From assembly GCF_024505145.1 (NCBI RefSeq), contig NZ_JANIAA010000002.1:1-64000 (forward strand): a stretch of DNA of 64,000 bases. The letters are read 5' to 3'. This document shows, one piece after another, positions 56,721-64,000 of this stretch. The first letter of the stretch is position 1; every line of letters begins with the position of its first letter. Below the pieces are notes generated by a model. The model saw only the letters and a program-made list of their open reading frames with translations, searched no databases and had not been told where the DNA came from. Both the position numbers and the translations under genes were made by a program. The stretch comes from Streptomyces rugosispiralis (lineage in GTDB: Bacteria; Actinomycetota; Actinomycetes; Streptomycetales; Streptomycetaceae).

Positions 56721-57620
56721 GTGCGGTTCGGAGTGCTGGGCACCGGACACTGGGCGGCCGAGACCCACGCGGCGGCGCTCGCCGCGCACCCCGTGGCCGA
56801 ACTGGCCGGGATCTGGGGACGCGATCCGGCGAAGGCGAAGGCACTGGCCGGCCGCTGGGGCACCCGCGCCTACCCGGACGCCGACGAGCTGATCGCCGAC
56901 GTGGACGCCGTGGCCATCGCCCTTCCGCCGGACATCCAGAGCGGCCTCGCCGAGCGGGCCGCGCTGGCCGGGCGCCATCTGCTGCTGGACAAGCCGCTGG
57001 CCTTCGGCACCGAGGAGGCCGACCGGATCGTGCACGCCGTGGACGAGCGCGGACTGGCCTCGATCGTGTTCTTCACCAACCGCTTCGCGGCGCCCGTCGA
57101 GACCTTCCTCCGGCAGGCCGCGGCGGACGGTGGCTGGGACGGCGGCCGTGCCACCGCCTTCGCCTCGATCTTCCAGCCCGGCGGCCACTACGGCCACTCC
57201 CACTGGCGGCGGGAGCGCGGCGGGCTGTGGGACGTCGGCCCGCACTCGCTGTCCGTCCTGCTCCCGGTCCTCGGCCCGGTGGCCGAGGTCACCGCGCTGG
57301 AGGGGCCGCGCGGCGCCGCGCATGTGCTGCTGCGCCACCACTCCGGTGCCATCGGCACCCTCGCGCTCACCCTGGACGCCCGGCCCGCCGCCCAGGGCTT
57401 CTCCTGCGACTTCTACGGCGAGCGGGGGATCGCCGCGGTGCCCGAGGCGGGGACCACCGCGTTGGACGCCTTCGCCACGGCCGTCGACCGGCTGCTGGGC
57501 GCCGCCCGCGACGGCGGCGCGGCCGACCCCTGCGACGTGCGGTTCGGCCGCGAGGTCGTCGCCGTCCTGGAGGCCGCCGACCGCTCCGGCCGCGAGGGGC
57601 GCACCGTCGTGCCACGCTGA
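56721..57620 (+). CDS. Gfo/Idh/MocA-family oxidoreductase
   Basis: A 299-residue NAD(P)-dependent sugar oxidoreductase. The Rossmann motif is GVLGTGHWA (residues 4-12), the family lysine segment is LLLDKPLAF (EKP-type, here DKP), and the catalytic-region WDVGPHSLSVLL has the conserved His. The GTG at 56721 follows GGAGGGGGA. The length is somewhat short for the family (usually 330-390). The beta-phosphoglucomutase and GH65 genes follow, so a role in disaccharide or keto-sugar metabolism is likely. Confidence 0.88.
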   Translation: MRFGVLGTGHWAAETHAAALAAHPVAELAGIWGRDPAKAKALAGRWGTRAYPDADELIADVDAVAIALPPDIQSGLAERAALAGRHLLLDKPLAFGTEEADRIVHAVDERGLASIVFFTNRFAAPVETFLRQAAADGGWDGGRATAFASIFQPGGHYGHSHWRRERGGLWDVGPHSLSVLLPVLGPVAEVTALEGPRGAAHVLLRHHSGAIGTLALTLDARPAAQGFSCDFYGERGIAAVPEAGTTALDAFATAVDRLLGAARDGGAADPCDVRFGREVVAVLEAADRSGREGRTVVPR

Positions 57621-57712
57621 GCGAGCGCCGCCCCGCGCCGAGCGAACTCCGTCTCCCCGTGCTGCGCGAACGCCGTCTCCCCGCGCCGAGCGAGCGCCGT
57701 CCCGCGCGGAGT
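57619..57712. repeat. Imperfect GC-rich tandem repeat after the oxidoreductase gene
   Basis: About four units of 21-24 bases built around GAGCGAGCGCCGTC-type sequence, alternating with CCCCGCGCC. It fills the first half of the 189-base gap before the phosphoglucomutase gene. Confidence 0.55.
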
Positions 57713-57809
57713 GTGCCCGTCCCGGGCAGGCCGCGCGCCGTGCTCCGCCGAGCGGGGGAAGGCCTCCCCTTTCCGGCATATTCCGGCGTTCCCGGGGGAA
57801 CCGGGTGCC

Positions 57810-58553
57810 ATGACCAAGCTCTGCCTGCCCGATGGCATCCGAGCCTGCCTGTTCGACCTCGACGGCGTGCTGACCCGGACCGCGGTGGTGCACGCGGCGG
57901 CGTGGAAGCAGATGTTCGACGAGTATCTGCGGCGGCGCGACGGCCCCTCCTTCCGCCCCTTCGACTCGGGCCGCGACTACGACGAGTACGTGGACGGCCG
58001 TCCGCGCGCCGACGGGGTGCGCACCTTCCTGGCCTCCCGGGGCGTCGAGCTGCCCGACGGCGAGCCGGACGACCCGCCCGACCAGGACACCGTGCACGGC
58101 CTGGGCAACCGTAAGAACATCCTCGTCCTGGAGAAGATCCGGAAGGAGGGAGTGGAGGCGTACCCGGGCTCGGTGCGCTTCGTGGCGGCCGTGCGCGCCG
58201 AGGGCCTGCGGACCGCGGTCGTCTCCTCCAGCGCCAACTGCCGCGATGTGCTGATCGCCGCCGGTATCGAGCACCTCTTCGAGGTGCGGATCGACGGTGT
58301 GGTCGCCGCCGAGCGCAAGCTGCCCGGCAAACCGCACCCCGACACCTTCCTGGCGGCCGGACAGGAGCTGGCCGTCGGGCCCGATGCGGCCGCCGTCTTC
58401 GAGGACGCCCTGGCGGGCATGGAGGCCGGGCGCTCCGGGCACTTCGGCTGTGTCGTCGGCGTGGACCGAGTGGGCCAGGCCGACGCGCTGCGCGCACACG
58501 GCGCCGACGTCGTGGTCAAGGATCTCGCCGAGCTGCTGGAGGACGACTCGTGA
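57810..58553 (+). CDS. Beta-phosphoglucomutase-type HAD hydrolase
   Basis: A 247-residue HAD-superfamily mutase. The nucleophile motif is FDLDGVLT with Asp16 and the acid/base Asp18. Other loops are VVSSSANC, GKPHPDTF with the conserved Lys, and EDALAGMEAG. It turns beta-glucose 1-phosphate into glucose 6-phosphate. The GTG of the GH65 phosphorylase overlaps its stop as GTGA, so product (beta-G1P) and next enzyme are coupled. Confidence 0.9.
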   Translation: MTKLCLPDGIRACLFDLDGVLTRTAVVHAAAWKQMFDEYLRRRDGPSFRPFDSGRDYDEYVDGRPRADGVRTFLASRGVELPDGEPDDPPDQDTVHGLGNRKNILVLEKIRKEGVEAYPGSVRFVAAVRAEGLRTAVVSSSANCRDVLIAAGIEHLFEVRIDGVVAAERKLPGKPHPDTFLAAGQELAVGPDAAAVFEDALAGMEAGRSGHFGCVVGVDRVGQADALRAHGADVVVKDLAELLEDDS

Positions 58554-60895
58554 TCACCGATGCCTCGTACGCGGTCGATCCCTGGACGCTGCGGGAGACC
58601 GATCTCCGGCTCGATCTGCTGCCCCAGAGCGAATCGGTCTTCGCGCTCTCCAACGGCCATGTGGGCTGGCGCGCCAACCTCGACGAGGGGGAGCCCCACG
58701 GCCTCCCCGGCTCCTACCTCAACGGGGTGTACGAACGGCGTCCCCTGCCCTACGCCGAGGCCGGATACGGCTACCCCGAGGCCGGCCAGACCATGATCAA
58801 CGTCACCAACGGCAAGATCATCCGGCTGCTGGTGGACGACGAGCCCTTCGATCTGCGCTACGGACGGCTGCGTTCCCATGAGCGGGTGCTCGATCTGCGC
58901 GGCGGACTGCTCCACCGCACCTGCGAATGGACCTCCCCCTCCGGCGTCAGCGTACGGGTCCGGTCCACCCGGCTGGTCTCCCTCACCCAGCGGGCCATCG
59001 CCGCCGTCGCCTACGAGGTGGAGGCCGTCGACGCCCAGATCCGCGTCGTCGTCCAGTCCGAACTGGTCGCCAACGAGCAGCTCCCCGAGCGCGGCGGCGA
59101 TCCCCGGGTGGCCGAGGCCCTGGAGTCCCCGCTCAAGCCCGAGGAGAACGCCGCCGACGACAAGCGGCTGCGGCTGATCCACTGCACCGACGCCAGCGCC
59201 CTGCGGGTCGCGGCCGCCGCCGACCACCTGATCACCGGGCCGCCGCCCACCCGTCACTCCAGCGAGAGCGCCGACGACGTGGCCCGGCTGACCGTCACCT
59301 CGGTGCTGGAGCCGGGCCAGGTGCTGCGGCTGGAGAAGCTGGTGGCCTACGGCTGGTCCGGCGCCCGTTCGCTGCCCGCCGTACGGGACCAGGTCGAGGC
59401 CGCGCTGGCCGGGGCCGCCAGCACCGGGTGGCGCGGCCTGGTGGACCAGCAGCGCGCCTGGCTGGAGGACTTCTGGTCCCGCGCCGACGTCGAGGTCGAG
59501 GGGGACGCCGAGATCCAGCAGGCCGTGCGGTTCGCCCTCTTCCACGTCCTCCAGGCCGGCGCCCGCGCCGAGGAACGGGCCATCCCCGCCAAGGGCCTCA
59601 CCGGCTCCGGCTACGACGGCCACTCGTTCTGGGACACCGACACCTTCGTCCTGCCCCTGCTCACCTACACCTTCCCCGAGTCCGTGGCCGAGGCGCTGCG
59701 CTGGCGGCAGTCCATCCTGCCCGCCGCCCGGGACCGGGCCCGGCAACTGGGCCACGAGGGCGCCGCCTTCCCCTGGCGCACCATCGACGGCTCCGAATGC
59801 TCCGCCTACTGGCCGGCCGGCACCGCGGCCTTCCACGTCAACGCCGATGTGGCGGACGCGGTGGTGCGCTATGTGGCTGCCACCGGCGACGACGAGTTCG
59901 AGCGCGAGACCGCCGTGGAACTGCTGGTGGAGACCGCCCGGCTGTGGCGCTCCCTCGGCCACCACGATCACCACGGCCGCTTCCACATCGACGGGGTGAC
60001 CGGACCCGACGAGTACAGCGCCGTCGCGGACGACAACGTGTACACCAACCTCATGGCCCAGTCGAATCTGCGGGCCGCCGCTGACATCGTCGAACGCCAC
60101 CCGGACAAGGGCGCCGAACTGGGCGTCGACGACGAGGAGGCCGCCGCCTGGCGGGACGCCGCCGAGTCCATGACCGTCCCGTACAACAAGACCCTGGGCG
60201 TCCATGAGCAGTCCGCGGACTTCACCGGCCACCAGGAGTGGGACTTCCAGGGCACCCGCCCCGACCAGTACCCGCTGATGCTCCACTTCCCGTACTTCGA
60301 CATGTACCGCAAACAGGTGGTCAAACAGGCCGACCTGGTGCTGGCGATGTATCTGCGCGGCGAGTGCTTCACCGAGGAGGAGAAGGCACGCGACTTCGAC
60401 TACTACGAGCGGCTGACGGTCCGGGACTCCTCGCTCTCCGCTTGTACCCAGGCCGTCATGGCCGCCGAGGTCGGCCATCTGCGGCTCGCCTACGACTACT
60501 TGGGCGAGGCGGCCCTGATGGACCTGAAGGACCTGGAGCACAACACCCGCGACGGTCTGCACATCGCCTCGCTCGCCGGTACCTGGATCGCCCTGGTCGC
60601 CGGGTTCGGCGGGATGCGCCACCGCGACGGCAGGCTGGAGTTCTCGCCCAAGCTGCCCGAGAAGCTGGCCCGGCTCGCCTTCACCATGCAGGTGCTGGGC
60701 CGGAGGCTGCGCGTGGAGATCACCAACCACTCCGTGACCTACTCCCTGGCCGAGGGCGCCCCCCTGGAGATCCGGCACTACGGCAGGCCCATCACGGTCT
60801 CCGAGAAGAACCCCCGGACCTGCGACATCGACGAGCTGACGGCACGTCCCGAACCCCATCAGCCCCCCGGCCGCCGCCCGAACCGCCGCGCCTGA
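58550..60895 (+). CDS. GH65 disaccharide phosphorylase
   Basis: A 781-residue inverting phosphorylase with an N-terminal beta-sandwich (1-270), an (alpha/alpha)6 barrel (about 320-690) with FWDTDTFVLPLL, and the general acid Glu488 in GVTGPDEYS. YNKTLGVHEQ and KQADLVLAMY are further family motifs. GH65 enzymes split maltose, trehalose, kojibiose or nigerose with phosphate to give beta-glucose 1-phosphate, which the coupled mutase would use. Which sugar cannot be read. The C-terminal 20 residues are Pro/Arg-rich. Confidence 0.92.
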   Translation: MITDASYAVDPWTLRETDLRLDLLPQSESVFALSNGHVGWRANLDEGEPHGLPGSYLNGVYERRPLPYAEAGYGYPEAGQTMINVTNGKIIRLLVDDEPFDLRYGRLRSHERVLDLRGGLLHRTCEWTSPSGVSVRVRSTRLVSLTQRAIAAVAYEVEAVDAQIRVVVQSELVANEQLPERGGDPRVAEALESPLKPEENAADDKRLRLIHCTDASALRVAAAADHLITGPPPTRHSSESADDVARLTVTSVLEPGQVLRLEKLVAYGWSGARSLPAVRDQVEAALAGAASTGWRGLVDQQRAWLEDFWSRADVEVEGDAEIQQAVRFALFHVLQAGARAEERAIPAKGLTGSGYDGHSFWDTDTFVLPLLTYTFPESVAEALRWRQSILPAARDRARQLGHEGAAFPWRTIDGSECSAYWPAGTAAFHVNADVADAVVRYVAATGDDEFERETAVELLVETARLWRSLGHHDHHGRFHIDGVTGPDEYSAVADDNVYTNLMAQSNLRAAADIVERHPDKGAELGVDDEEAAAWRDAAESMTVPYNKTLGVHEQSADFTGHQEWDFQGTRPDQYPLMLHFPYFDMYRKQVVKQADLVLAMYLRGECFTEEEKARDFDYYERLTVRDSSLSACTQAVMAAEVGHLRLAYDYLGEAALMDLKDLEHNTRDGLHIASLAGTWIALVAGFGGMRHRDGRLEFSPKLPEKLARLAFTMQVLGRRLRVEITNHSVTYSLAEGAPLEIRHYGRPITVSEKNPRTCDIDELTARPEPHQPPGRRPNRRA

Positions 60896-60964
60896 CGCAT
60901 GGCCGCCGGACGTCCCACGTCACGACACTCCGCTCGGCACGCCACCCACAGCGAGGAGCGCCCG

Positions 60965-62011
60965 ATGGACCCTCTCGAGGCCCTGGACCGGATCGCGTTT
61001 CTCCTGGAGCGCGCCCAGGCGCCGACCTATCGGGTGCGTGCCTTCCGCACGGCCCAGTCGGTGCTCGCCGGCCTGGACCCCCAGGAGGTGGAGCGGCGTG
61101 CCGCGAACGGCACCCTCCGGTCGCTCAAGGGCCTCGGCCCCAAGACCTCGCAGGTGGTCCAGGAGGCGCTGAAGGACCAGGTGCCCGGGTATCTGGCGAG
61201 GCTGGAGGCCGAGCCCGCCGAGGCCGGGCGCGAGCCGGACGAGGACGCGGCGAAGCTGTGCGCCGCGCTGCGCGGGGACTGCCATATGCACTCGGACTGG
61301 TCCGACGGCGGTTCCCCGATCGAGCTGATGGCCCGGACGGCGGCGCGGCTGGGGCACGAGTGGGCGGTGCTCACCGACCATTCCCCGCGGCTGACCGTGG
61401 CCCGCGGCCTCTCGGCGGACCGGCTGCGCGCCCAGCTCGACGTGGTGGCGGAACTGCGCGCGGGACTCGCCCCGTTCCAGCTGCTCACCGGGATCGAGGT
61501 CGACATCCTCCCCGACGGCTCCCTGGACCAGGAGCCGGAGCTGCTGGACCAGTTGGACGTGGTGGTGGCCTCGGTCCACTCCAAGCTGCGGATGGACGCC
61601 CGCCCCATGACCCGCCGGATGGTCACCGCCGTCAGCGATCCGCTGGTCGATGTGCTGGGCCACTGCACCGGACGGCTGCTCGGCGGCAAGCGCCCCGAGT
61701 CGGCCTTCGACCATGAGGAGGTCTTCGGCGCCTGCGTGGCGGCGGGCACCGCCGTGGAGATCAACTGCCGCCCGGAGCGGCTGGATCCGCCGCGCGGACT
61801 GCTGCGGGAGGCCGTGCGGGCGGGGACGTTCTTCTCCATCGACACCGACGCCCACGCCCCCGGCCAGCTCGACTGGCAGTCCAACGGGTGTGCCCGAGCG
61901 GTGGAATGCGGGGTGCCGGCGGAGCGCGTCATCACCACGTGGACGGCCCGGCAACTGGTGGACTGGACCCGCACGCGCAGGGCCCCGCGCCGTGCGGGAC
62001 GGGGGAGTTGA
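60965..62011 (+). CDS. PolX-type HhH-PHP phosphoesterase without polymerase domain
   Basis: A 348-residue protein. Residues 1-75 hold a helix-hairpin-helix (SLKGLGPKTSQVVQEAL). Residues 102-330 are a PHP domain with His107 and His109 (CHMHSDWSDGG), TDHSPR, GIEVDIL, VASVHSKLR, LGHCTGR, EINCRPERLDPP and DTDAHAPG. This equals the C-terminal half of family X polymerases plus part of their HhH region, but the polymerase palm is missing. It may act in DNA end repair or as a histidinol-phosphatase-like enzyme. The ATG at 60965 with GAGGAG upstream is preferred to the ATG at 60899. Confidence 0.88.
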   Translation: MDPLEALDRIAFLLERAQAPTYRVRAFRTAQSVLAGLDPQEVERRAANGTLRSLKGLGPKTSQVVQEALKDQVPGYLARLEAEPAEAGREPDEDAAKLCAALRGDCHMHSDWSDGGSPIELMARTAARLGHEWAVLTDHSPRLTVARGLSADRLRAQLDVVAELRAGLAPFQLLTGIEVDILPDGSLDQEPELLDQLDVVVASVHSKLRMDARPMTRRMVTAVSDPLVDVLGHCTGRLLGGKRPESAFDHEEVFGACVAAGTAVEINCRPERLDPPRGLLREAVRAGTFFSIDTDAHAPGQLDWQSNGCARAVECGVPAERVITTWTARQLVDWTRTRRAPRRAGRGS

Positions 62012-62234
62012 CGGCACCCATACGCGAAACGGGCGGAGGGTATGTCTATTTGCCGTAAGTCCTTATATCTTCCCCTCCGGGCGGGCTAGCGTGGAGACGT
62101 CGCACGTCCTGCCGGGGGCATGGCGCACGGGGCCCCGGCGCGGGGGAGTTCTTCGACGACCTCAGCGGGGCGCCCCGCGGTCGACACCCATGTGTACCTC
62201 ACCATCGGACTGTCCGTGCTCGGCCAGATCGCCT

Positions 62235-64000
62235 TCACCGCGCTCTCGACGGCGACGGGCGGTCGCAGGTCGACAGACCGGGCCGCCAGCGGCAGGCGAT
62301 GGCGGCGAATCCGCCGTCCGCCGTGACCGGTACGGACAGGGTCTGCCCGCCGCGCACCACCGTGGGCGTGCGGACCAGACCGTCCGGGCCGTCCAGGATC
62401 AGATCGACGAGCCAGCGGCCCGGCTCCAGCCGCAGCGGCACCTCGGCGGTGTGCGCGGGGCCGGTGAACGTACCGCCGATGAACCACCGTGAGCCGCTCG
62501 CGCGGGCGAGCACCGCGCTCTCACCCGGCCGTCCCGCCAGCAGCCGGGTGCGGTCCCAGGTGGCCGGGAGCCGCTCCAGGAACCGGCGGGCGAGCGGACG
62601 GGCGTCGTAGGACTCCGGGGTGCCCGCCAGGTTCTGGATCCCGGACTCGTAGAGCACCGAAAGCCCGACCTCGCCCGCGTCCGACGCCGCGTTGGGGCGC
62701 TGGGGCCGGTGGAAGGCCCCGGGGGTGAAGTCCATGGAGCCGATGACATTGCGGGTGAACGGCAGCGTCGCCAGGTGCTGCGGGGTGTTGGTCCGCTTCT
62801 CCTCGCCGTTCACGCCCTCCATCGACATCACCTGCGGCCAGGTGCGCTGAATGCCCTTGGGGATCGTCGAGCCGTGGAAGTTGACGAGCAGATGGTGGGC
62901 CGCGGTGTCCTTGAGGATCTCGTCGTACCAGCGCAGCGTCTCCTGGGACTCGGAGTCCATGAAGTCGATCTTCACGCCCTTCACCCCCCACCGCTCCAGC
63001 GTGGGCAGCCACTGCTCGCGCTCCTCGGCGGTGTCGAGGTCCCGGTGGTGGATCCAGACCTGGATGCCCACATGCCGCTCGCGGGCGTAGTCCACGAGTC
63101 GCGGGATCCAGCTGTTCCGTTGCCAGTCGGGATCGGTGACGTCCCACTGGTCGGGGTCGAAGTACCAGCCCGCGTCCACCACCACGTACGGCCATCCGCG
63201 CTGGGCCGCGTAGTCCACGTACCCCTGCTGCATCGACAGGCTCTGCCCGGCCGGCTTGCCGCCCGCGAGCCAGGTCCACAGGGCGGGCCCTGGCCGGATC
63301 CACGAGGTGTCGGCGACCCGTGACGCCGGTGCCAGATCGTCGGTGAAGGTGGACTGGGTGACGGTCGGCAGATCGCCCACGATCAGGGCGCGCCAGGGCG
63401 TGCTGAGCGGGCCGTCGGACTCGACCCGCTCGTCCCACAGGCCGATACGGTACGTGGGCAGCCCCTGCTGGTGGATCAGCCGGGCGGCGGAATAGCGGCC
63501 GGTGAGATCCGACTCCGCGATCAGGGCGTAGCCGCCGCCCGTCTCGAAGAGCGCCTGTGCCATGTACTCACCGGTGGGCGCGGTCGCCGCGGTGTACTCC
63601 TTGAACAGGTTCTCGTTGTCCTTGCGGTAGTCGCCCAGCCACGCGGCCGCGTCCGGGGGCAGCGTGAAGGCCGAGGTCTCGCCGAGGACATCGCCGCTGC
63701 CGGAGGGCAGGTCGTAGCGGTAGGCGACCCCGTCGTCCGAGACCCGGACCACGAGGTCCAGCCGGGCGCTCGCGCCGCCCCGGAACCGGAAGCGGGTCTC
63801 GGTCATCCGCGCGGTGCGCGAGCGCTCCTTGCCGGCCGTCGACCGGTAGCGCTCCACGACGGTGCGGTCGTGGCGTCCCAGATAGCGCAGCCCGTGCGAC
63901 AGATCCGCCCGCTCGGTGACGATGCCCACGGGCGAGGGCTCGACCACCGTGCGTCCGCCCCGGGCCACCTGGAGCGTCAGCGCGCCCGAGGCGCCGTCGA
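62235..64000 (-). CDS. GH97 glycosidase, 5' end outside the window
   Basis: The reading frame is open to base 64000, so the first residues and any signal peptide are missing. The visible 588 residues show the GH97 layout: an N-terminal beta-sandwich (VVEPSPVGIVTERADL, VAYRYDLP), a barrel with YVVVDAGWYFDPDQWD, HRDLDT, GVKGVKIDFMDSESQ with the conserved Asp, LVNFHGSTIPKGIQRTWP (in part) and SMEGVNGEE, and a C-terminal beta domain. GH97 includes inverting alpha-glucosidases and retaining alpha-galactosidases; the KIDFMDS Asp region favours the retaining branch. The 223 bases before its stop hold no clear gene. Confidence 0.9.
   Translation of the reverse strand, partial: DGASGALTLQVARGGRTVVEPSPVGIVTERADLSHGLRYLGRHDRTVVERYRSTAGKERSRTARMTETRFRFRGGASARLDLVVRVSDDGVAYRYDLPSGSGDVLGETSAFTLPPDAAAWLGDYRKDNENLFKEYTAATAPTGEYMAQALFETGGGYALIAESDLTGRYSAARLIHQQGLPTYRIGLWDERVESDGPLSTPWRALIVGDLPTVTQSTFTDDLAPASRVADTSWIRPGPALWTWLAGGKPAGQSLSMQQGYVDYAAQRGWPYVVVDAGWYFDPDQWDVTDPDWQRNSWIPRLVDYARERHVGIQVWIHHRDLDTAEEREQWLPTLERWGVKGVKIDFMDSESQETLRWYDEILKDTAAHHLLVNFHGSTIPKGIQRTWPQVMSMEGVNGEEKRTNTPQHLATLPFTRNVIGSMDFTPGAFHRPQRPNAASDAGEVGLSVLYESGIQNLAGTPESYDARPLARRFLERLPATWDRTRLLAGRPGESAVLARASGSRWFIGGTFTGPAHTAEVPLRLEPGRWLVDLILDGPDGLVRTPTVVRGGQTLSVPVTADGGFAAIACRWRPGLSTCDRPSPSRAR

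Noticed and set aside
56654..57712. Tandem repeats as a possible CRISPR array.
   Set aside because: Units are 8 bases or imperfect 21-24-mers with no unique spacers, and no cas gene is present.
56444..58114. Long plus-strand frame spanning the octamer repeat, the oxidoreductase and the mutase in another frame.
   Set aside because: It is out of frame with three well-supported genes and encodes Arg/Pro-rich low-complexity sequence.
62120..62326. Short plus-strand frame with a hydrophobic segment (HVYLTIGLSVLGQIAFTALS).
   Set aside because: It overlaps the well-supported GH97 3' end, has no ribosome binding site and no family I recognise. It may be a relic, but it is not supportable as a gene.

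Overview
The window looks like a Streptomyces chromosome segment. It has very high GC, strong third-position GC bias, GTG and TTG starts, twin-arginine and Sec-secreted glycosidases, a NRPS/MbtH/MMPL gene set and HisKA_3/LuxR regulation. Both edges cut a gene: a NRPS subunit at base 1 and a GH97 glycosidase at base 64000. No rRNA, tRNA, CRISPR array, insertion sequence or integrase was seen.

Region 1 (1 to about 24.2 kb) is the right-hand part of a non-ribosomal lipopeptide-type cluster. Two NRPS genes in translational coupling carry T|C-A-T|C-A-T-E and C-A-T|C-A-T-TE. Ten-residue adenylation codes read by hand give Gly, Thr (followed by an epimerase), a branched aliphatic residue (Ile/Val) and Pro. 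The order Gly, D-(allo-)Thr, Ile/Val, Pro, release matches, from memory, the C-terminal tail of laspartomycin C/glycinocin in the amphomycin-friulimicin family of calcium-dependent lipopeptides. A lysine/ornithine cyclodeaminase-type gene fits, because those peptides contain pipecolate. MbtH, an alpha/beta hydrolase, an MMPL exporter and a DedA/histidine kinase/LuxR response-regulator operon complete the block. The intergenic regions on both sides of the cyclodeaminase-regulator block share an unusual 25-bp dyad element.

Region 2 (24.2 to 31.8 kb) is mixed. It holds a decayed oligopeptide ABC ATPase, a DUF2071 protein, a class III CoA-transferase, an acetylxylan-esterase-type CE7 esterase, a LacI regulator, a polar amino-acid ABC importer and a small conserved actinobacterial protein.

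Region 3 (32.2 to 50.8 kb) is a carbohydrate island that looks built for plant arabinogalactan. It encodes GH127 and GH146-type beta-L-arabinofuranosidases, two double-module GH43 enzymes, a GH43_24-type exo-beta-1,3-galactanase with a ricin-type CBM13, beta-propeller lectin-like and FG-GAP secreted proteins, a GH5 enzyme, an aldo/keto reductase and a CobW GTPase. Dyads resembling LacI-type and xylanase-type operators lie upstream of several of these genes. A MerR-PP2C fusion phosphatase sits inside the island.

Region 4 (50.8 to 64 kb) holds an aldo/keto reductase beside a collapsed ManD-like dehydratase, a carbon-nitrogen hydrolase, a probably leaderless RHH-antitoxin/Fic-like-toxin pair, a MarR/MFS pair, a frameshifted YVTN beta-propeller gene, a Gfo/Idh oxidoreductase, a beta-phosphoglucomutase/GH65 disaccharide phosphorylase pair, a PolX-type PHP protein and the start of a GH97 glycosidase. 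Functions come from motif recognition by eye; substrate assignments are inference unless stated otherwise.
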